A stretch of DNA of 64,000 nt from an uncultured Amphritea sp. (GTDB taxonomy: Bacteria; Pseudomonadota; Gammaproteobacteria; Pseudomonadales; Balneatricaceae). Where the stretch lies: assembly GCF_937127095.1 (NCBI RefSeq), contig NZ_CAKZLP010000078.1, forward strand, positions 62,001 to 126,000, in the 5' to 3' direction. Position 1 is the stretch's first letter. Every line of letters starts with the position of its first letter. Under the pieces are notes generated by a model. It was not told the origin of the DNA. It did not search any database and saw nothing but the letters and a program-made list of their open reading frames with translations. Positions 34,244 to 43,231 of this stretch are shown piece after piece. Made by a program: the position numbers and the translations under genes.

Positions 34244-36748
34244 TTAAGCTGTTTGGTGTTGATGCCAGTTGATGAAGGCGTCTGCAGGCATTGGCCTGGC
34301 CAGCAGGAACCCCTGTAACTGATCGCATTTCATCTTTTTGAGAATGTCCATTTGTGGCTGATGCTCAATCCCTTCGGCGACAACTTTCAGACCCAGCACA
34401 TGGCTCATCTCAATAATGGATGTGACGATTGCCCGATCCACATGGGATTCCTCCAGATTGACCAGAAAACTGCGATCAATCTTGAGAATATCCAGCTCCA
34501 TATTGCGGATATAGCTGAGGCTGGAGTAGCCGGTGCCAAAATCATCAATGGCCACCTGGATCTGCTGGCTACGAAGGGTGTTGATCGCTTTTTTGGTTTC
34601 CTCCGGACAATAGAGAAAACAGGATTCAGTCAGTTCCACCGATAGCAGGTGGGAAGGGACATTATGTTGTTGCAGGGTCTCAAGAATCTGCTCGGCGATA
34701 TCGCCCTGTTGAAACTGTTTGGCGGAGACGTTAATGGCCACATTTATATCGTCGCCCTCTTGCCGCCATGTGGCAATCTGCTGACAGGCTTCTTCAATAA
34801 CGTAGTGACCGATCCGGTTGATCAGCCCCAGATCCTCTGCCAGGGGAATAAATTCCGCCGGTGAGATGAAGCCCAGTTGTGGATGCAGCCAGCGCAATAG
34901 TGCCTCGCAGCTGGTAGGCTTGCCTGTTTTAAGGCAGACCTTGGGCTGGTAGTACAGCTGAAATTCGCCGTTATCGATTGCCGCCTGCAGATCACTGCCC
35001 ATCTGATAGCGGGACTGAATCATCCGGTGCTGCTCTGAAGAGAAAAAACGGAAGCTGTTGCGTCCAAAATCCTTTGCCAGATGCACTGCAGAATCGGCGC
35101 ATTTAAGCAGCGATTCGGCATCGTCTGCATCGGTGGGAAAGAAGCTTACGCCAATACTGATGGTGGCTTTTAGCTCTTTATCATCGATCAGAATCGGTTG
35201 GTTAACCGTGCTCAACAAACGATTGAGAAACTCACTGATGTGAGGAGTGTCATCGACATCGGTCAGGATCAGATTAAACTCATCGCCGCCAAAGCGGGCA
35301 ACGGTATCGCCTTCATCCAGTTGATGTTCTATTCGTCGGCCGATCTCCATCAAGACTCTATCGCCCGTTTCATGACCATGCAGATCATTAATCTGCTGGA
35401 AAAAATCAACATTAATATAGGCTACAGCGATACGGTGTTCATGTTCCCGGGCATAGCCAAGGGAGAGTTGCAGGCGGTCATTAAACAGCTTCCGATTGGG
35501 CAAACGGGTTAGCTCATCGAAGTAGGCAAGTCGCTTGATGCGGGCTTCAGATTTTTTAATCTCAGTGAGGTCGGTGAAAATTGATGCATATTGCGAAATA
35601 TTTCCACCGTCATCTCTGATCGAAGTGATGCTGAGCCATTCCGGGAATACCGCACCATCTTTGCGACGGTTCCAGATCTCACCCTGCCAGAACCCCAGTT
35701 TTGTCAGGCTTTGCCACATCTCTTTATAAAATAGTTTGTTGTGGCGACCGGAGCTGAGAATGTTGGGGTTTTTACCCAGCACTTCTGCACTGCTATAACC
35801 GGTAATCTCTGTAAATGATGGATTTACCCGTAGAATTCGCGCGTTCTTATCACAAATAACAATCGCTTCCATCGATGCTTCAATGACTTTGTCCGCGAGT
35901 TTAAGGCTGTGCTGGGACTTTTCCAGTGCGCGATCGCGATCATTGAGCATCTCCCTCAGGCGATAAACATAATCGTTTTCTACGCTCTGCAGAATATCGG
36001 AGTAGGAGATCAGACCGGTGATCTTGCCCTGATGATTGGTGATGGCGAGGTGCTGAAACTGATGCTGATTAAACACTTTACGGGCGTTGTATAAACTTAA
36101 GCTCTGCTCAACGGTCACCAGGGTGTTACCACCCAGTTCGCTAAGGATATGATGCTGTTTATTTTGAGCCAGCAGCATAACCGCGTCCCGCTCGGTAAAA
36201 ATTCCGCAGACCTCATCATGCTGAGTAATCAGCAGGGCAGAGTTACCGGACTCTTTTAGTTTTTGTAACGCAGCAATAACCGTGTTGTTGCCATCAATTG
36301 AAAACGGTGAATGGTCTGCAATCTCATCCACCGAGCGCAGGAACAGGTCATGCTCAAGTCCATGACTGTTGACTACATCCGTTTCAGAAATAATGCCACA
36401 GGCTTCACCGGATGTCTTAGTGACAACGAGGTGGCGTACCTCTTCAGAGATAAATCTCAGCCCGGCTTCATCCACTGACTCCCATTCAGACACGGTGAAG
36501 ACCGGTGAAGACATAAACTCTTTCACGCGGGCGGAGTTGTTTTTATCAATCCAGAGCCCGATCAGATCACGACGGGTAACAATACCGACCGGTAAGCGAT
36601 TTTCACAGACAACAACACAGCCTATCTTGTTATCGGCCATTAGCTTAGTCAAACTGTCTGCGGTTGTATCGGTGGTGCAGGTGATCAGACCCGACTGGGC
36701 AATATGCCTGACAAGTAATGTGTTGTTAATCTTGGGAGGCCTGGACAT
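34244..36748 (-). CDS. CBS-PAS-GGDEF-EAL cyclic-di-GMP signalling protein
   Basis: 834 residues, cytoplasmic, no membrane segments. Four CBS repeats fill about 1-260 (two Bateman modules, likely binding adenine nucleotides or related ligands). A PAS domain follows at about 285-400 (EAIVICDKNARILRVNPSFT, FPEWLSIT). The GGDEF domain is at about 405-570 with RFGGDEF (487-491) and metal Asp448 intact but no RxxD inhibitory site. The EAL domain is at about 585-830 with EALLRW (615), ELTES, DDFGTGYSSL, LKIDRSF and AEGIE, all intact. It may therefore make or break cyclic-di-GMP in response to energy or redox state. AAGGA precedes the ATG. It is convergent with hoxW and divergent from the stress operon. 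Confidence 0.92.
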   Translation of the reverse strand: MSRPPKINNTLLVRHIAQSGLITCTTDTTADSLTKLMADNKIGCVVVCENRLPVGIVTRRDLIGLWIDKNNSARVKEFMSSPVFTVSEWESVDEAGLRFISEEVRHLVVTKTSGEACGIISETDVVNSHGLEHDLFLRSVDEIADHSPFSIDGNNTVIAALQKLKESGNSALLITQHDEVCGIFTERDAVMLLAQNKQHHILSELGGNTLVTVEQSLSLYNARKVFNQHQFQHLAITNHQGKITGLISYSDILQSVENDYVYRLREMLNDRDRALEKSQHSLKLADKVIEASMEAIVICDKNARILRVNPSFTEITGYSSAEVLGKNPNILSSGRHNKLFYKEMWQSLTKLGFWQGEIWNRRKDGAVFPEWLSITSIRDDGGNISQYASIFTDLTEIKKSEARIKRLAYFDELTRLPNRKLFNDRLQLSLGYAREHEHRIAVAYINVDFFQQINDLHGHETGDRVLMEIGRRIEHQLDEGDTVARFGGDEFNLILTDVDDTPHISEFLNRLLSTVNQPILIDDKELKATISIGVSFFPTDADDAESLLKCADSAVHLAKDFGRNSFRFFSSEQHRMIQSRYQMGSDLQAAIDNGEFQLYYQPKVCLKTGKPTSCEALLRWLHPQLGFISPAEFIPLAEDLGLINRIGHYVIEEACQQIATWRQEGDDINVAINVSAKQFQQGDIAEQILETLQQHNVPSHLLSVELTESCFLYCPEETKKAINTLRSQQIQVAIDDFGTGYSSLSYIRNMELDILKIDRSFLVNLEESHVDRAIVTSIIEMSHVLGLKVVAEGIEHQPQMDILKKMKCDQLQGFLLARPMPADAFINWHQHQTA

Positions 36749-36928
36749 CGAAAAGGAATCCTTTCACCAGTGTACATGATAGAAAACGAGTAATTTTACA
36801 CACTCATTTTAAACAGGTATAGCGTGCACGCCCCCAAACCTAGCCATTTTAGTGAGTCAATTTAAACAATATCATTATTTTATGATTTAGATCGTGTTTG
36901 GGTTTTTCTTACGTTAACGCCAGATAAC

Positions 36929-36956
36929 TGATCCTTCCTGAGCTGACCTGCGTAGT
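36929..36956 (+). promoter_or_regulatory. Sigma-E (ECF11) promoter of the DUF2878 operon
   Basis: TGATCC at 36929-36934 and CGTAGT at 36951-36956 are separated by 16 bases, 22 bases before the first start codon. The same architecture occurs at the FAD-oxidoreductase operon (N16) and at the sigma gene (N17). It fits the sigma-E/ChrR promoter form recalled from Rhodobacter and Vibrio. Confidence 0.75.
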
Positions 36957-36978
36957 AGCTTCAGGAGGAACAAAAACG

Positions 36979-37500
36979 ATGCAATCAGGTCTGTCTCAGA
37001 AGTTTTGGATTAATTTTACGGGTTTTCAGTTGGCGTGGTGGTGCGCCATTCTATTGACTAGCCATAGTTTACCTATTCTTGTCACTTTGTTGACATGCCA
37101 TATTTGCTTTCATCGAAGCCCGGTGAACGAGTTTTTTGTGCTGCTGTTTTGTGGCTTGACCGGCTTTGGGGTTGATCTGCTATTGACTGCGGCGGGTGTG
37201 TTTACGTTCGGCTCGGATCTCTTTCCTCCGTTATGGCTGTTGTTACTCTGGTTCTGTTTCTCCGCCACGCTGAAACAGAGTTTAGGCTATTTTCATGGTC
37301 GCTGGCTGATTGCTTCATTGTGCGGCGGCGTTTCCGCCAGCCTGACCTATATTGCTGCGGCAAAATTGGGTGCAGTGACTATCACACTCTCTTTCGGAGC
37401 CGGCTTTATGCTGTTGATGCTGGTGTGGATGGCGCTGTTTCCGCTGCTGCTGTGGTTGAGTGCTCAGTGTTTTCCGGGGGAGGCTAAAGGTGCATACTAA
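36979..37500 (+). CDS. DUF2878 integral membrane protein
   Basis: 173 residues with about five hydrophobic segments (for example WCAILLTSHSLPILVTLLTC and LFPPLWLLLLWFCF). It belongs to DUF2878, an inner-membrane family of unknown function that in gammaproteobacteria commonly sits in the same stress gene set as DUF3833, the SDR and the CFA-type methyltransferase. AGGAGG lies 10 bases before the ATG. It is first in a five-gene operon behind a sigma-E-type promoter, and its 3' end overlaps the next gene by 11 bases. Confidence 0.82.
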   Translation: MQSGLSQKFWINFTGFQLAWWCAILLTSHSLPILVTLLTCHICFHRSPVNEFFVLLFCGLTGFGVDLLLTAAGVFTFGSDLFPPLWLLLLWFCFSATLKQSLGYFHGRWLIASLCGGVSASLTYIAAAKLGAVTITLSFGAGFMLLMLVWMALFPLLLWLSAQCFPGEAKGAY

Positions 37501-38038
37501 TCTGTTTCTGATATCAGTGATTCTGTTTTTCACCGGGCTAGCCCACGCCGTGGCACAACCCCTGCCTGAAAATATGAAAGTGATTGGCCAGGCAGAATTG
37601 AAAGTGCTGTGGTTTAGTGTCTATAACGCCCGGCTTGAAAGTGATGATGGGATGTTTGATGCGACGTTCAATTCTAGTCTCAGCTCTGCCAGTGACTCAA
37701 TCAAACCCCTACTGCTTACCCTTAATTATCAGCGGGATATCAGTCAACAGCGCTTACTGGATGAGACGCAGGAGCAATGGCAGCGAGCTCAGGTTAATGC
37801 GGACGATCAAAAACGATGGCTCGCCTCATTAGCAGATCTGTGGCCGGATATACGCAATCAGGATTCGCTCAGTTTTTATCAGGATGCCGATGGGCACGGG
37901 CACTTCTATTGCAACGGGGTCTATCTGGGGGCGATTAAAGATAAACACTTTAGTCGGGCTTTTCTGAATATCTGGCTTGCAGATAACAGTGCCTTCCCTC
38001 GGTTCACACAACAGTTAACCGGCAGATTAACAGAGTAA
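37490..38038 (+). CDS. Chalcone isomerase-like periplasmic protein
   Basis: 182 residues from a GTG at 37490, which has a strong GGAGG upstream and directly begins a canonical signal peptide (HTNLFLISVILFFTGLAHA). A GTG further upstream (37460) would put ten extra residues before the signal and was rejected. The mature part contains the pattern MKVIGQAELKVLWFSVYNARL, typical of the bacterial chalcone-isomerase-like family, whose fold binds fatty acids; bacterial members have no proven flavonoid activity. It overlaps DUF2878 and abuts DUF3833. It probably acts in the envelope on lipid-related substrates (inference). Confidence 0.82.
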   Translation: MHTNLFLISVILFFTGLAHAVAQPLPENMKVIGQAELKVLWFSVYNARLESDDGMFDATFNSSLSSASDSIKPLLLTLNYQRDISQQRLLDETQEQWQRAQVNADDQKRWLASLADLWPDIRNQDSLSFYQDADGHGHFYCNGVYLGAIKDKHFSRAFLNIWLADNSAFPRFTQQLTGRLTE

Positions 38039-38050
38039 ATGGAGATGGAT

Positions 38051-38650
38051 ATGACACACGCAGCCTCATTGATGGTGCTCGCTTTACCTGTTCTCTTAAT
38101 GCTGCCAGGTTGTGCCAGCTCCATTGATGATTATCGCAATGAAAAGCCCTCATTGGAGCTGGATCAGTTCTTTAATGGTCGTCTGGTTGCCTACGGAATG
38201 GTGCAGAACTTTTCCGGTAAAGTGACCCGACGCTTCAGGGCTGATATTACTGCTCAGTGGCAGGAGGGAAGGGGAACCCTGGATGAGCAGTTTCAGTTTA
38301 GTGATGGTGAGCAGCAGAGCCGCTGTTGGACCTTAGTCAAACAGGGCAATCGCTACCGGGGCACTGCGGGTGACATAGTCGGCGAGGCGTTGGGTGAGGT
38401 ACAAGGTAATACCCTTAACTGGCGTTATACCCTACAGGTGCCGGTTAACGGCAGGGTTTGGAATATTGATCTGGATGACTGGCTCTATCTGATTGATGAA
38501 AACAACCTGATAAACCGCACCAAAATGAAAAAGTTTGGCCTGCCAGTCGGGGAGTTAACCCTGCATATCCGTAAGCTAAGTGATGCAGAGGCCGCCCATG
38601 CCGATGCGGTTGAACCTGCCTGTGAGCCGCATGAGGGAGATGAGTTGTGA
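38051..38650 (+). CDS. DUF3833 lipoprotein
   Basis: 199 residues. A lipoprotein signal peptide with lipobox LPGC (Cys near residue 22) places it on a membrane facing the periplasm. The mature region (FFNGRLVAYGMVQNFSGKVTRRF, DDWLYLIDENNLINRTKMKKFG) is characteristic of DUF3833, a lipocalin-like beta-rich family of unknown function found in this conserved stress cluster. The ATG at 38051 has GGAG six bases upstream; an ATG four codons earlier is less well placed. The stop overlaps the SDR gene by 4 bases. Confidence 0.83.
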   Translation: MTHAASLMVLALPVLLMLPGCASSIDDYRNEKPSLELDQFFNGRLVAYGMVQNFSGKVTRRFRADITAQWQEGRGTLDEQFQFSDGEQQSRCWTLVKQGNRYRGTAGDIVGEALGEVQGNTLNWRYTLQVPVNGRVWNIDLDDWLYLIDENNLINRTKMKKFGLPVGELTLHIRKLSDAEAAHADAVEPACEPHEGDEL

Positions 38651-39573
38651 GCTTAAACAACAGACTGCCCTGGAACACCGCCTGGATAACCGGTGCCGGG
38701 CGAGGTATAGGGGCAGAGCTAACCCGGCTGCTCTGCAGTCATGGTGTCACAGTATATGGTTCTGCACGAACCACCGAGCAACTGCACCAGTTACAGCAGG
38801 AACTCAGCAATACTACTGGCAAACTGATCCCGGTGCCTCTGGATATCCGTGACCCGGATGCGGTGCAGCAACTCTTTATTGAGTGGGATAGACAGAATTT
38901 TATGCCTGATCTGGTGGTGTTGAATGCGGGGAGTCATGATCCGTTTTCGGCTTATGAGTTTTCTGCACAGCGTTGCAAAGATCTGCTGGATATCAACTTA
39001 CAGGGGACCATTAACTGTCTCGATCCTGTTTTATACCGTTATCTTCATAGATCTGAATATGGGCCTGATTATGGGCCTGATTATGGGCCTGATTATGGGC
39101 CTGAAGATAAGTCTGAGTCCGGATCGGAACGTCAGCCTGAGACCCTGAAGGCCGTATCGCTCAATCCGGTGGCTAAGCGAACGTTAACGGGTACACGGCA
39201 GATAGCGGTCGTTTCATCGTCTGCAGGCTATCGTGGGCTACCGACGGCTGCGGCATACGGTGCAGGCAAAGCGGCGCTGATTAATCTGTGTGAGTCGCTG
39301 CGGCTGGATCTGCAGGGTAGTGGAGTGAAGCTACAGTTGATCAACCCTGGTTTCGTAAGAACACCGCTGACCGATAAAAACGAGTTTTCGATGCCCGCTC
39401 TGATGGAGCCGGACGAGGCGGCCAGACGGATAGTGAAGGGGCTTTTGAGTGATCGGTTTGAAATAGTTTTCCCCCGCCGCTTCGTTTATTTGCTAAAACT
39501 ATTCAGGCTTTTGCCTTACAACGTCTATTTCTGGCTGATAGGCAAAGCAACAGGAGCAAGTAAAGATGAGTGA
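38647..39573 (+). CDS. Short-chain dehydrogenase/reductase with repeat-bearing insertion
   Basis: 308 residues, longer than the usual 250. The NAD(P) motif TGAGRGIG is near residue 15, NAG in VLNAGSHD, catalytic Ser in VSSSAGYRG, and the YxxxK motif in AYGAGKAAL. Between the NAG strand region and the catalytic Ser there is an acidic insertion of about 45 residues that includes four tandem YGPD/E units encoded by a 12-base DNA repeat. It starts with GTG overlapping the DUF3833 stop (GTGA) and overlaps the next gene by 8 bases. Substrate unknown; the cluster suggests a lipid-derived carbonyl. Confidence 0.88.
   Translation: MSLNNRLPWNTAWITGAGRGIGAELTRLLCSHGVTVYGSARTTEQLHQLQQELSNTTGKLIPVPLDIRDPDAVQQLFIEWDRQNFMPDLVVLNAGSHDPFSAYEFSAQRCKDLLDINLQGTINCLDPVLYRYLHRSEYGPDYGPDYGPDYGPEDKSESGSERQPETLKAVSLNPVAKRTLTGTRQIAVVSSSAGYRGLPTAAAYGAGKAALINLCESLRLDLQGSGVKLQLINPGFVRTPLTDKNEFSMPALMEPDEAARRIVKGLLSDRFEIVFPRRFVYLLKLFRLLPYNVYFWLIGKATGASKDE
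39058..39104 (+). repeat. 12-bp tandem repeat (four units) inside the SDR gene
   Basis: TATGGGCCTGAT is repeated three times exactly, with a fourth unit ending in A instead of T. In frame it encodes YGPD x3 and YGPE. Unit gain or loss would keep the reading frame, so length polymorphism is likely. Confidence 0.9.
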
Positions 39574-40015
39574 CACCGTTGGTGATGAATATGCAGAGAG
39601 GCTGAGTCGTTACGCTATCAGAATGACGCAGCTACGGCCGGAAAACATTGATGAACTGGGAGAATCGGTGGCTGATGATATCCGCTTTACTGACCCATTC
39701 AATGATATTCAGGGTAAGGCTGCATTTCTTGGTGTCATGGATGAGATGTTCCGGCAGCTCAACGATGTTCGCTTTGAGCTGCTTGAATCACAGATACAGG
39801 GTAGTACTGCTTATCTGTATTGGCGGTTTTCTGCAGACTCCTCGCTGACCGGAGCGTTTTCCACCGAAGGCACCAGTCGCATCTGTTTTAACGAGGCCGG
39901 GCTGGTTATCAGCCATCAGGATTTCTGGGATGCCAGTATGCTTATGCAGCAGTTTCCTCTATTAGGCCGTGTGATACGTGCGATTCGTAACAGAGCTGCG
40001 TATAAAGAGATTTAA
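39566..40015 (+). CDS. SnoaL-like/NTF2-fold protein
   Basis: 149 residues, no signal peptide. The pattern ADDIRFTDPFNDIQGKAAFLGVM, then LYWRFSADSS and a final ISHQDFWDASMLMQQFPLLG, is typical of the nuclear-transport-factor-2/SnoaL-like family, small cone-shaped barrels that bind or isomerise hydrophobic molecules. Its ATG overlaps the SDR stop by 8 bases. It is last of the five-gene sigma-E-type operon. The true substrate is unknown. Confidence 0.82.
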   Translation: MSDTVGDEYAERLSRYAIRMTQLRPENIDELGESVADDIRFTDPFNDIQGKAAFLGVMDEMFRQLNDVRFELLESQIQGSTAYLYWRFSADSSLTGAFSTEGTSRICFNEAGLVISHQDFWDASMLMQQFPLLGRVIRAIRNRAAYKEI

Positions 40016-40144
40016 ACGCAGAACAATCTGATGCGCTGGTAATTATTTTCACTTATTTCTCATTATGGTGAGTAAGTCTTAAGCTTATAAAAACAGCCTG
40101 GTGTTACAATAGTCGCCAAAGCCTGATCTTTGACGGATTTTGTT

Positions 40145-40975
40145 ATGTGCGCTAAACCCTACCTGATTCCCCCTCGACCTGAGACACTTATTAAGCTCTC
40201 TGCGCTTTTGAAGGCGCCCCAACCTGATCTGGATGCAGTGGTAAACACGATAAAAGCTGATGTGTCTCTCTTCACAGTGGTGATGTCGACAGCGAACAGT
40301 CCGCTCTTTTCAGGTGCCAGTCAATTTAAGACATTGCATCAGGCGGTAATGAGACTGGGGCTGAAACGGCTATTTACTCTGGCAGAGCTTATTTTACTAA
40401 AAAGATCTCTGTCAAAAACCGGACGATTAGATCGGTTCTGGGATACCTCGACAGAAGTGGCTGAGATTGCGGCACGCTTAGCTATTCAGTTATCCAGGGA
40501 AAACGCTGATCAGGCCTATGCTTTAGGGATGTTACACGATTGCGGTGTGCCGTTAATGATAGAGAGTTATCCCGGTTTTCGGGATTTTCTGGGAGCCCAT
40601 GAAGCTGAAAATCACTCCGCGCTTAGCTTGAAAGAAAGAGAAGTCTTCGGCGTTGATCATTTCACCGTGGGTGCAGACATTGCTGAAGCGTGGCGGATGC
40701 CTAAAGATATTTGTGATGCTATCAGGTTACAACTTAACTATCCTGCGGTACTTTTGAATCCGCTCAAGGGAGTAGGCGAGAATAGTAAAACGTTATTTTG
40801 TCTGGTACTGCTGGCAAAAAATATTAGTGAGCGTTTCAGGCGGTTTTGGCGAATTAATAGTCCCCGTTCGGAAACTTATCAATTAAAGCAGGCACTTGAA
40901 TATTTAGGCTTATCTGAAGTCGACTATATTGATATTCGCGATCACTATCTTGATGAGTTGATCTCGACCAACTAA
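40145..40975 (+). CDS. HDOD-domain protein
   Basis: 276 residues from the ATG at 40145; a TTG five codons earlier is less likely. The HDOD domain covers roughly residues 15-215: SLFTVVMSTANSPLFSG, HQAVMRLGLKRLFTLAELIL, YALGMLHDCGVPLMIESYPG and later KEREVFGVDHFTVGADIAEAW. HDOD proteins are HD-like domains, usually without phosphohydrolase activity, that take part in signalling. No partner domain (EAL, GGDEF, kinase) is attached. It stands between the two sigma-E-type operons, 129 bases after the SnoaL-like gene, with no TGATCC promoter of its own. Confidence 0.85.
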   Translation: MCAKPYLIPPRPETLIKLSALLKAPQPDLDAVVNTIKADVSLFTVVMSTANSPLFSGASQFKTLHQAVMRLGLKRLFTLAELILLKRSLSKTGRLDRFWDTSTEVAEIAARLAIQLSRENADQAYALGMLHDCGVPLMIESYPGFRDFLGAHEAENHSALSLKEREVFGVDHFTVGADIAEAWRMPKDICDAIRLQLNYPAVLLNPLKGVGENSKTLFCLVLLAKNISERFRRFWRINSPRSETYQLKQALEYLGLSEVDYIDIRDHYLDELISTN

Positions 40976-41035
40976 TCGCTGTCGAGGTGAAAGACTGCCC
41001 CTAAGTAAGCACCTGTTTCATAAGCTCTAACTTAC

Positions 41036-41058
41036 AACGAGGCTCCAATGGCCTCGTT
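41036..41058. terminator. Hairpin between convergent HDOD and cfa genes
   Basis: Perfect 8-bp stem AACGAGGC/GCCTCGTT (41036-41043 with 41051-41058) with a 7-base loop between two convergent stops. There is no long T-tract on either side, so it is a modest terminator candidate. Confidence 0.5.
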
Positions 41059-41073
41059 CTGCTCTGACTAAAA

Positions 41074-42432
41074 TCAGGGGGTCGTGTTGATGATTGTATA
41101 CAGCCCTACATCAATACTGCCCTCTTCAAAACCACCTTCGCAATAACAAAGATAATAACGCCACAAACGTCTGAATTTTTCATCGTAGCCCAGACGCTCC
41201 AGCTCATCTGTCTGCTGTTCGAAACTTTCACGCCAGAGCTTCAGAGTACGGGCATAATCTTTACCGAATAACTGCTTATGTTGCAGGGTAAAACCATGTT
41301 CGGCGAACTTTTGCTCCAGTCGGCTTATACTCGGCAGCATGCCACCGGGAAATATATACCGTTGAATAAAGTCGGCCTGATTGCGGTAGGTTTCAAACCG
41401 TTCTTCTTCGATACTGATCACCTGAAGTACGGCTGAGCCGCCCGGTTTAAGTGATTTTTTCAGCGTAGTGAAATAGCTGTCCCAGTATTTTTCGCCCACC
41501 GCCTCGAACATCTCGATAGAGACAATTGCGTCATACTGGCTGAGTAGATCGCGGTAATCGGTAAGGCTGATATTGGCTCTTTTGTCGAGTCCGGCAGATG
41601 CGAGTCGGCTACGGCTCCACTGTAGTTGTTCTTCCGACAGGGTAATGCCATGAACCCTGACATTATGTTGCTGCAATACCTGCTCGGCAAAGCCACCCCA
41701 GCCACAACCGATCTCCAGTATGTGGGCATTGTCTGCCGGTTGCAGCAGATCAATGATCTCTTGGTATTTAGCTGTTTGTGCCTGCTCCAGTGACTGCTGT
41801 TCGGAACTAAACAACGCCGATGAATACGACATGGTCGGGTCCAGCCAGAGCTTGTAAAAATCGTTGCCCAGGTCATAGTGGGCCGCAATATTACGCCGAC
41901 TGCCGCTGCGGCTGTTATGGTTGCGCCAGTGATGAATGTTATCAAACAGTTGTTTGACAAAGCCCGCTTTGGCGAACCCCTCAAGGATGGCTTCATTTTG
42001 TAAGGCCCAGCGAACCAGCGCCGTCAGATCAGGGCTATCCCACTCCCCGGCAATATAACCCTCAGACCAGCCAGTGGTGCCTCCGGTAAATAAGCGGACA
42101 AGGGGTCTCAGAGTGTTCAGTTGTACGGTGACCTGAAGCGCGTCAGTGGGTGGATTCTGAGTATCAGTTTCACCTTCTTGAGGAGAACTATTCTGGACAG
42201 TGCTGCCTTTACCAAACGCCTGTTGATAGCCACTGGGCATAATCAGATGGATGCGTCCGTGTGTTTCGCTCAGAGCGTCACTGATTCGGTTCAACACCCG
42301 CTGTTCCAGCCAGCTGGGATTTATCGCTGAACTAAATTCGCTATTGTAGTCTTGCTTATAGCGGTGTTGCGACAGAGTTTTAACTTGTGACCGGCTTGCA
42401 GCTGGGGTTGTCTCGTAGTTACAGGTTTTCAT
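41074..42432 (-). CDS. cfa: Cyclopropane-fatty-acyl-phospholipid synthase-family methyltransferase
   Basis: It transfers a methyl or methylene group from S-adenosylmethionine to unsaturated acyl chains in membrane phospholipids. 452 residues. An N-terminal Cfa domain is followed by the SAM site VLEIGCGWGGFAEQVLQQ-like segment (near 195), the family segment HYDLGNDFYKLWLDPTMSYS, and the C-terminal FIQRYIFPGGMLPS. The start at 42432 has GGAG upstream and overlaps DUF1365 by 14 bases. The operon with DUF1365 and an FAD oxidoreductase under a sigma-E-type promoter suggests stress-induced acyl-chain modification. A related set in Rhodobacter makes methylated and furan fatty acids under singlet oxygen, as I recall. 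Confidence 0.92.
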   Translation of the reverse strand: MKTCNYETTPAASRSQVKTLSQHRYKQDYNSEFSSAINPSWLEQRVLNRISDALSETHGRIHLIMPSGYQQAFGKGSTVQNSSPQEGETDTQNPPTDALQVTVQLNTLRPLVRLFTGGTTGWSEGYIAGEWDSPDLTALVRWALQNEAILEGFAKAGFVKQLFDNIHHWRNHNSRSGSRRNIAAHYDLGNDFYKLWLDPTMSYSSALFSSEQQSLEQAQTAKYQEIIDLLQPADNAHILEIGCGWGGFAEQVLQQHNVRVHGITLSEEQLQWSRSRLASAGLDKRANISLTDYRDLLSQYDAIVSIEMFEAVGEKYWDSYFTTLKKSLKPGGSAVLQVISIEEERFETYRNQADFIQRYIFPGGMLPSISRLEQKFAEHGFTLQHKQLFGKDYARTLKLWRESFEQQTDELERLGYDEKFRRLWRYYLCYCEGGFEEGSIDVGLYTIINTTP

Positions 42433-43231
42433 AGTGAGTTTCTCCATTGCGATCTGACCAGCTGATGCTGTAACTTTTTGAAGTGTTGCGTGGCACGAGT
42501 TTTAATCCCTTCAGCCACAGTCTTAATGCTTCCCAGTGGATCGCACCCATGACCTTAAGTGTCATCAATGGGTGGCTGAAAAACAGCCGTAGCAGGTTTT
42601 TGTCGGAGATCTCCTGACGCTGTCCGGTAAACGTGGCGTTGAGTATCGGCGTGACCTTACTGCCATCTTTACTGCTCTGATGAATACACACCGATACGCT
42701 CTCACGGGGGGGGAGAATCCTGAAGCTGTAGGCGGTATCCATGGGCATAAAGGGGCTGACATACATCAGCTTATGACAACTGTGGCGAACGATCTTTTCA
42801 TCCGGTTTATCGTTCACCAGCAGGTAGCTGTGTCGCTGCCCGAAAGTGTTGCTGACTTCATAGAGAATCACTTCCGGCTCATCGTTCTGGTTATAACAGA
42901 AGTAGACACTCAACGGGTTGAAGGTATACCCCAGTATGCGTGGATAGCAGAGTAGTTCTATGCGGGTTGTAGCCGATGCGTATCCCCGGGAGGACAGCAG
43001 CTCGGTAATTTCCTGACGCAGCTGCCCATCTCCGCGACCGTAATCTTTTTCATGAAACGAGAACAGATTGAAGCGGTTGATGGCAAAAAGCCTGAAAGCT
43101 TTGTTAAGCAATGGCAGTTCATCCAGATCAACACAGAGGGAGAACACCCGGTAGATAAAACGGTGTCGTTTCGGCGTGAAACGGTGGTGCATAACCACCC
43201 CGGCGAACACCGATGAGTTGAGTTTAGCCAT
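42419..43231 (-). CDS. DUF1365 family protein
   Basis: 270 residues. The family start is visible: FAGVVMHHRFTPKRHRFIYRVF, then LDELPLL and the conserved LLCYPRILGYTFNPLSVYFCY and HNKLMYVSPFMPMD-like segment (here CHKLMYVSPFMPMDTAY). DUF1365 proteins are almost always next to an FAD oxidoreductase and a CFA-type methyltransferase; their biochemical role is unproven. GAGGA lies upstream of the ATG, which overlaps the FAD gene stop by 8 bases. No signal peptide. Confidence 0.92.
   Translation of the reverse strand: MAKLNSSVFAGVVMHHRFTPKRHRFIYRVFSLCVDLDELPLLNKAFRLFAINRFNLFSFHEKDYGRGDGQLRQEITELLSSRGYASATTRIELLCYPRILGYTFNPLSVYFCYNQNDEPEVILYEVSNTFGQRHSYLLVNDKPDEKIVRHSCHKLMYVSPFMPMDTAYSFRILPPRESVSVCIHQSSKDGSKVTPILNATFTGQRQEISDKNLLRLFFSHPLMTLKVMGAIHWEALRLWLKGLKLVPRNTSKSYSISWSDRNGETHYENL

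Noticed and set aside
39058..39104. Possible CRISPR-like or mobile repeat
   Set aside because: Units are 12 bases, directly adjacent without spacers and in frame within an SDR gene.
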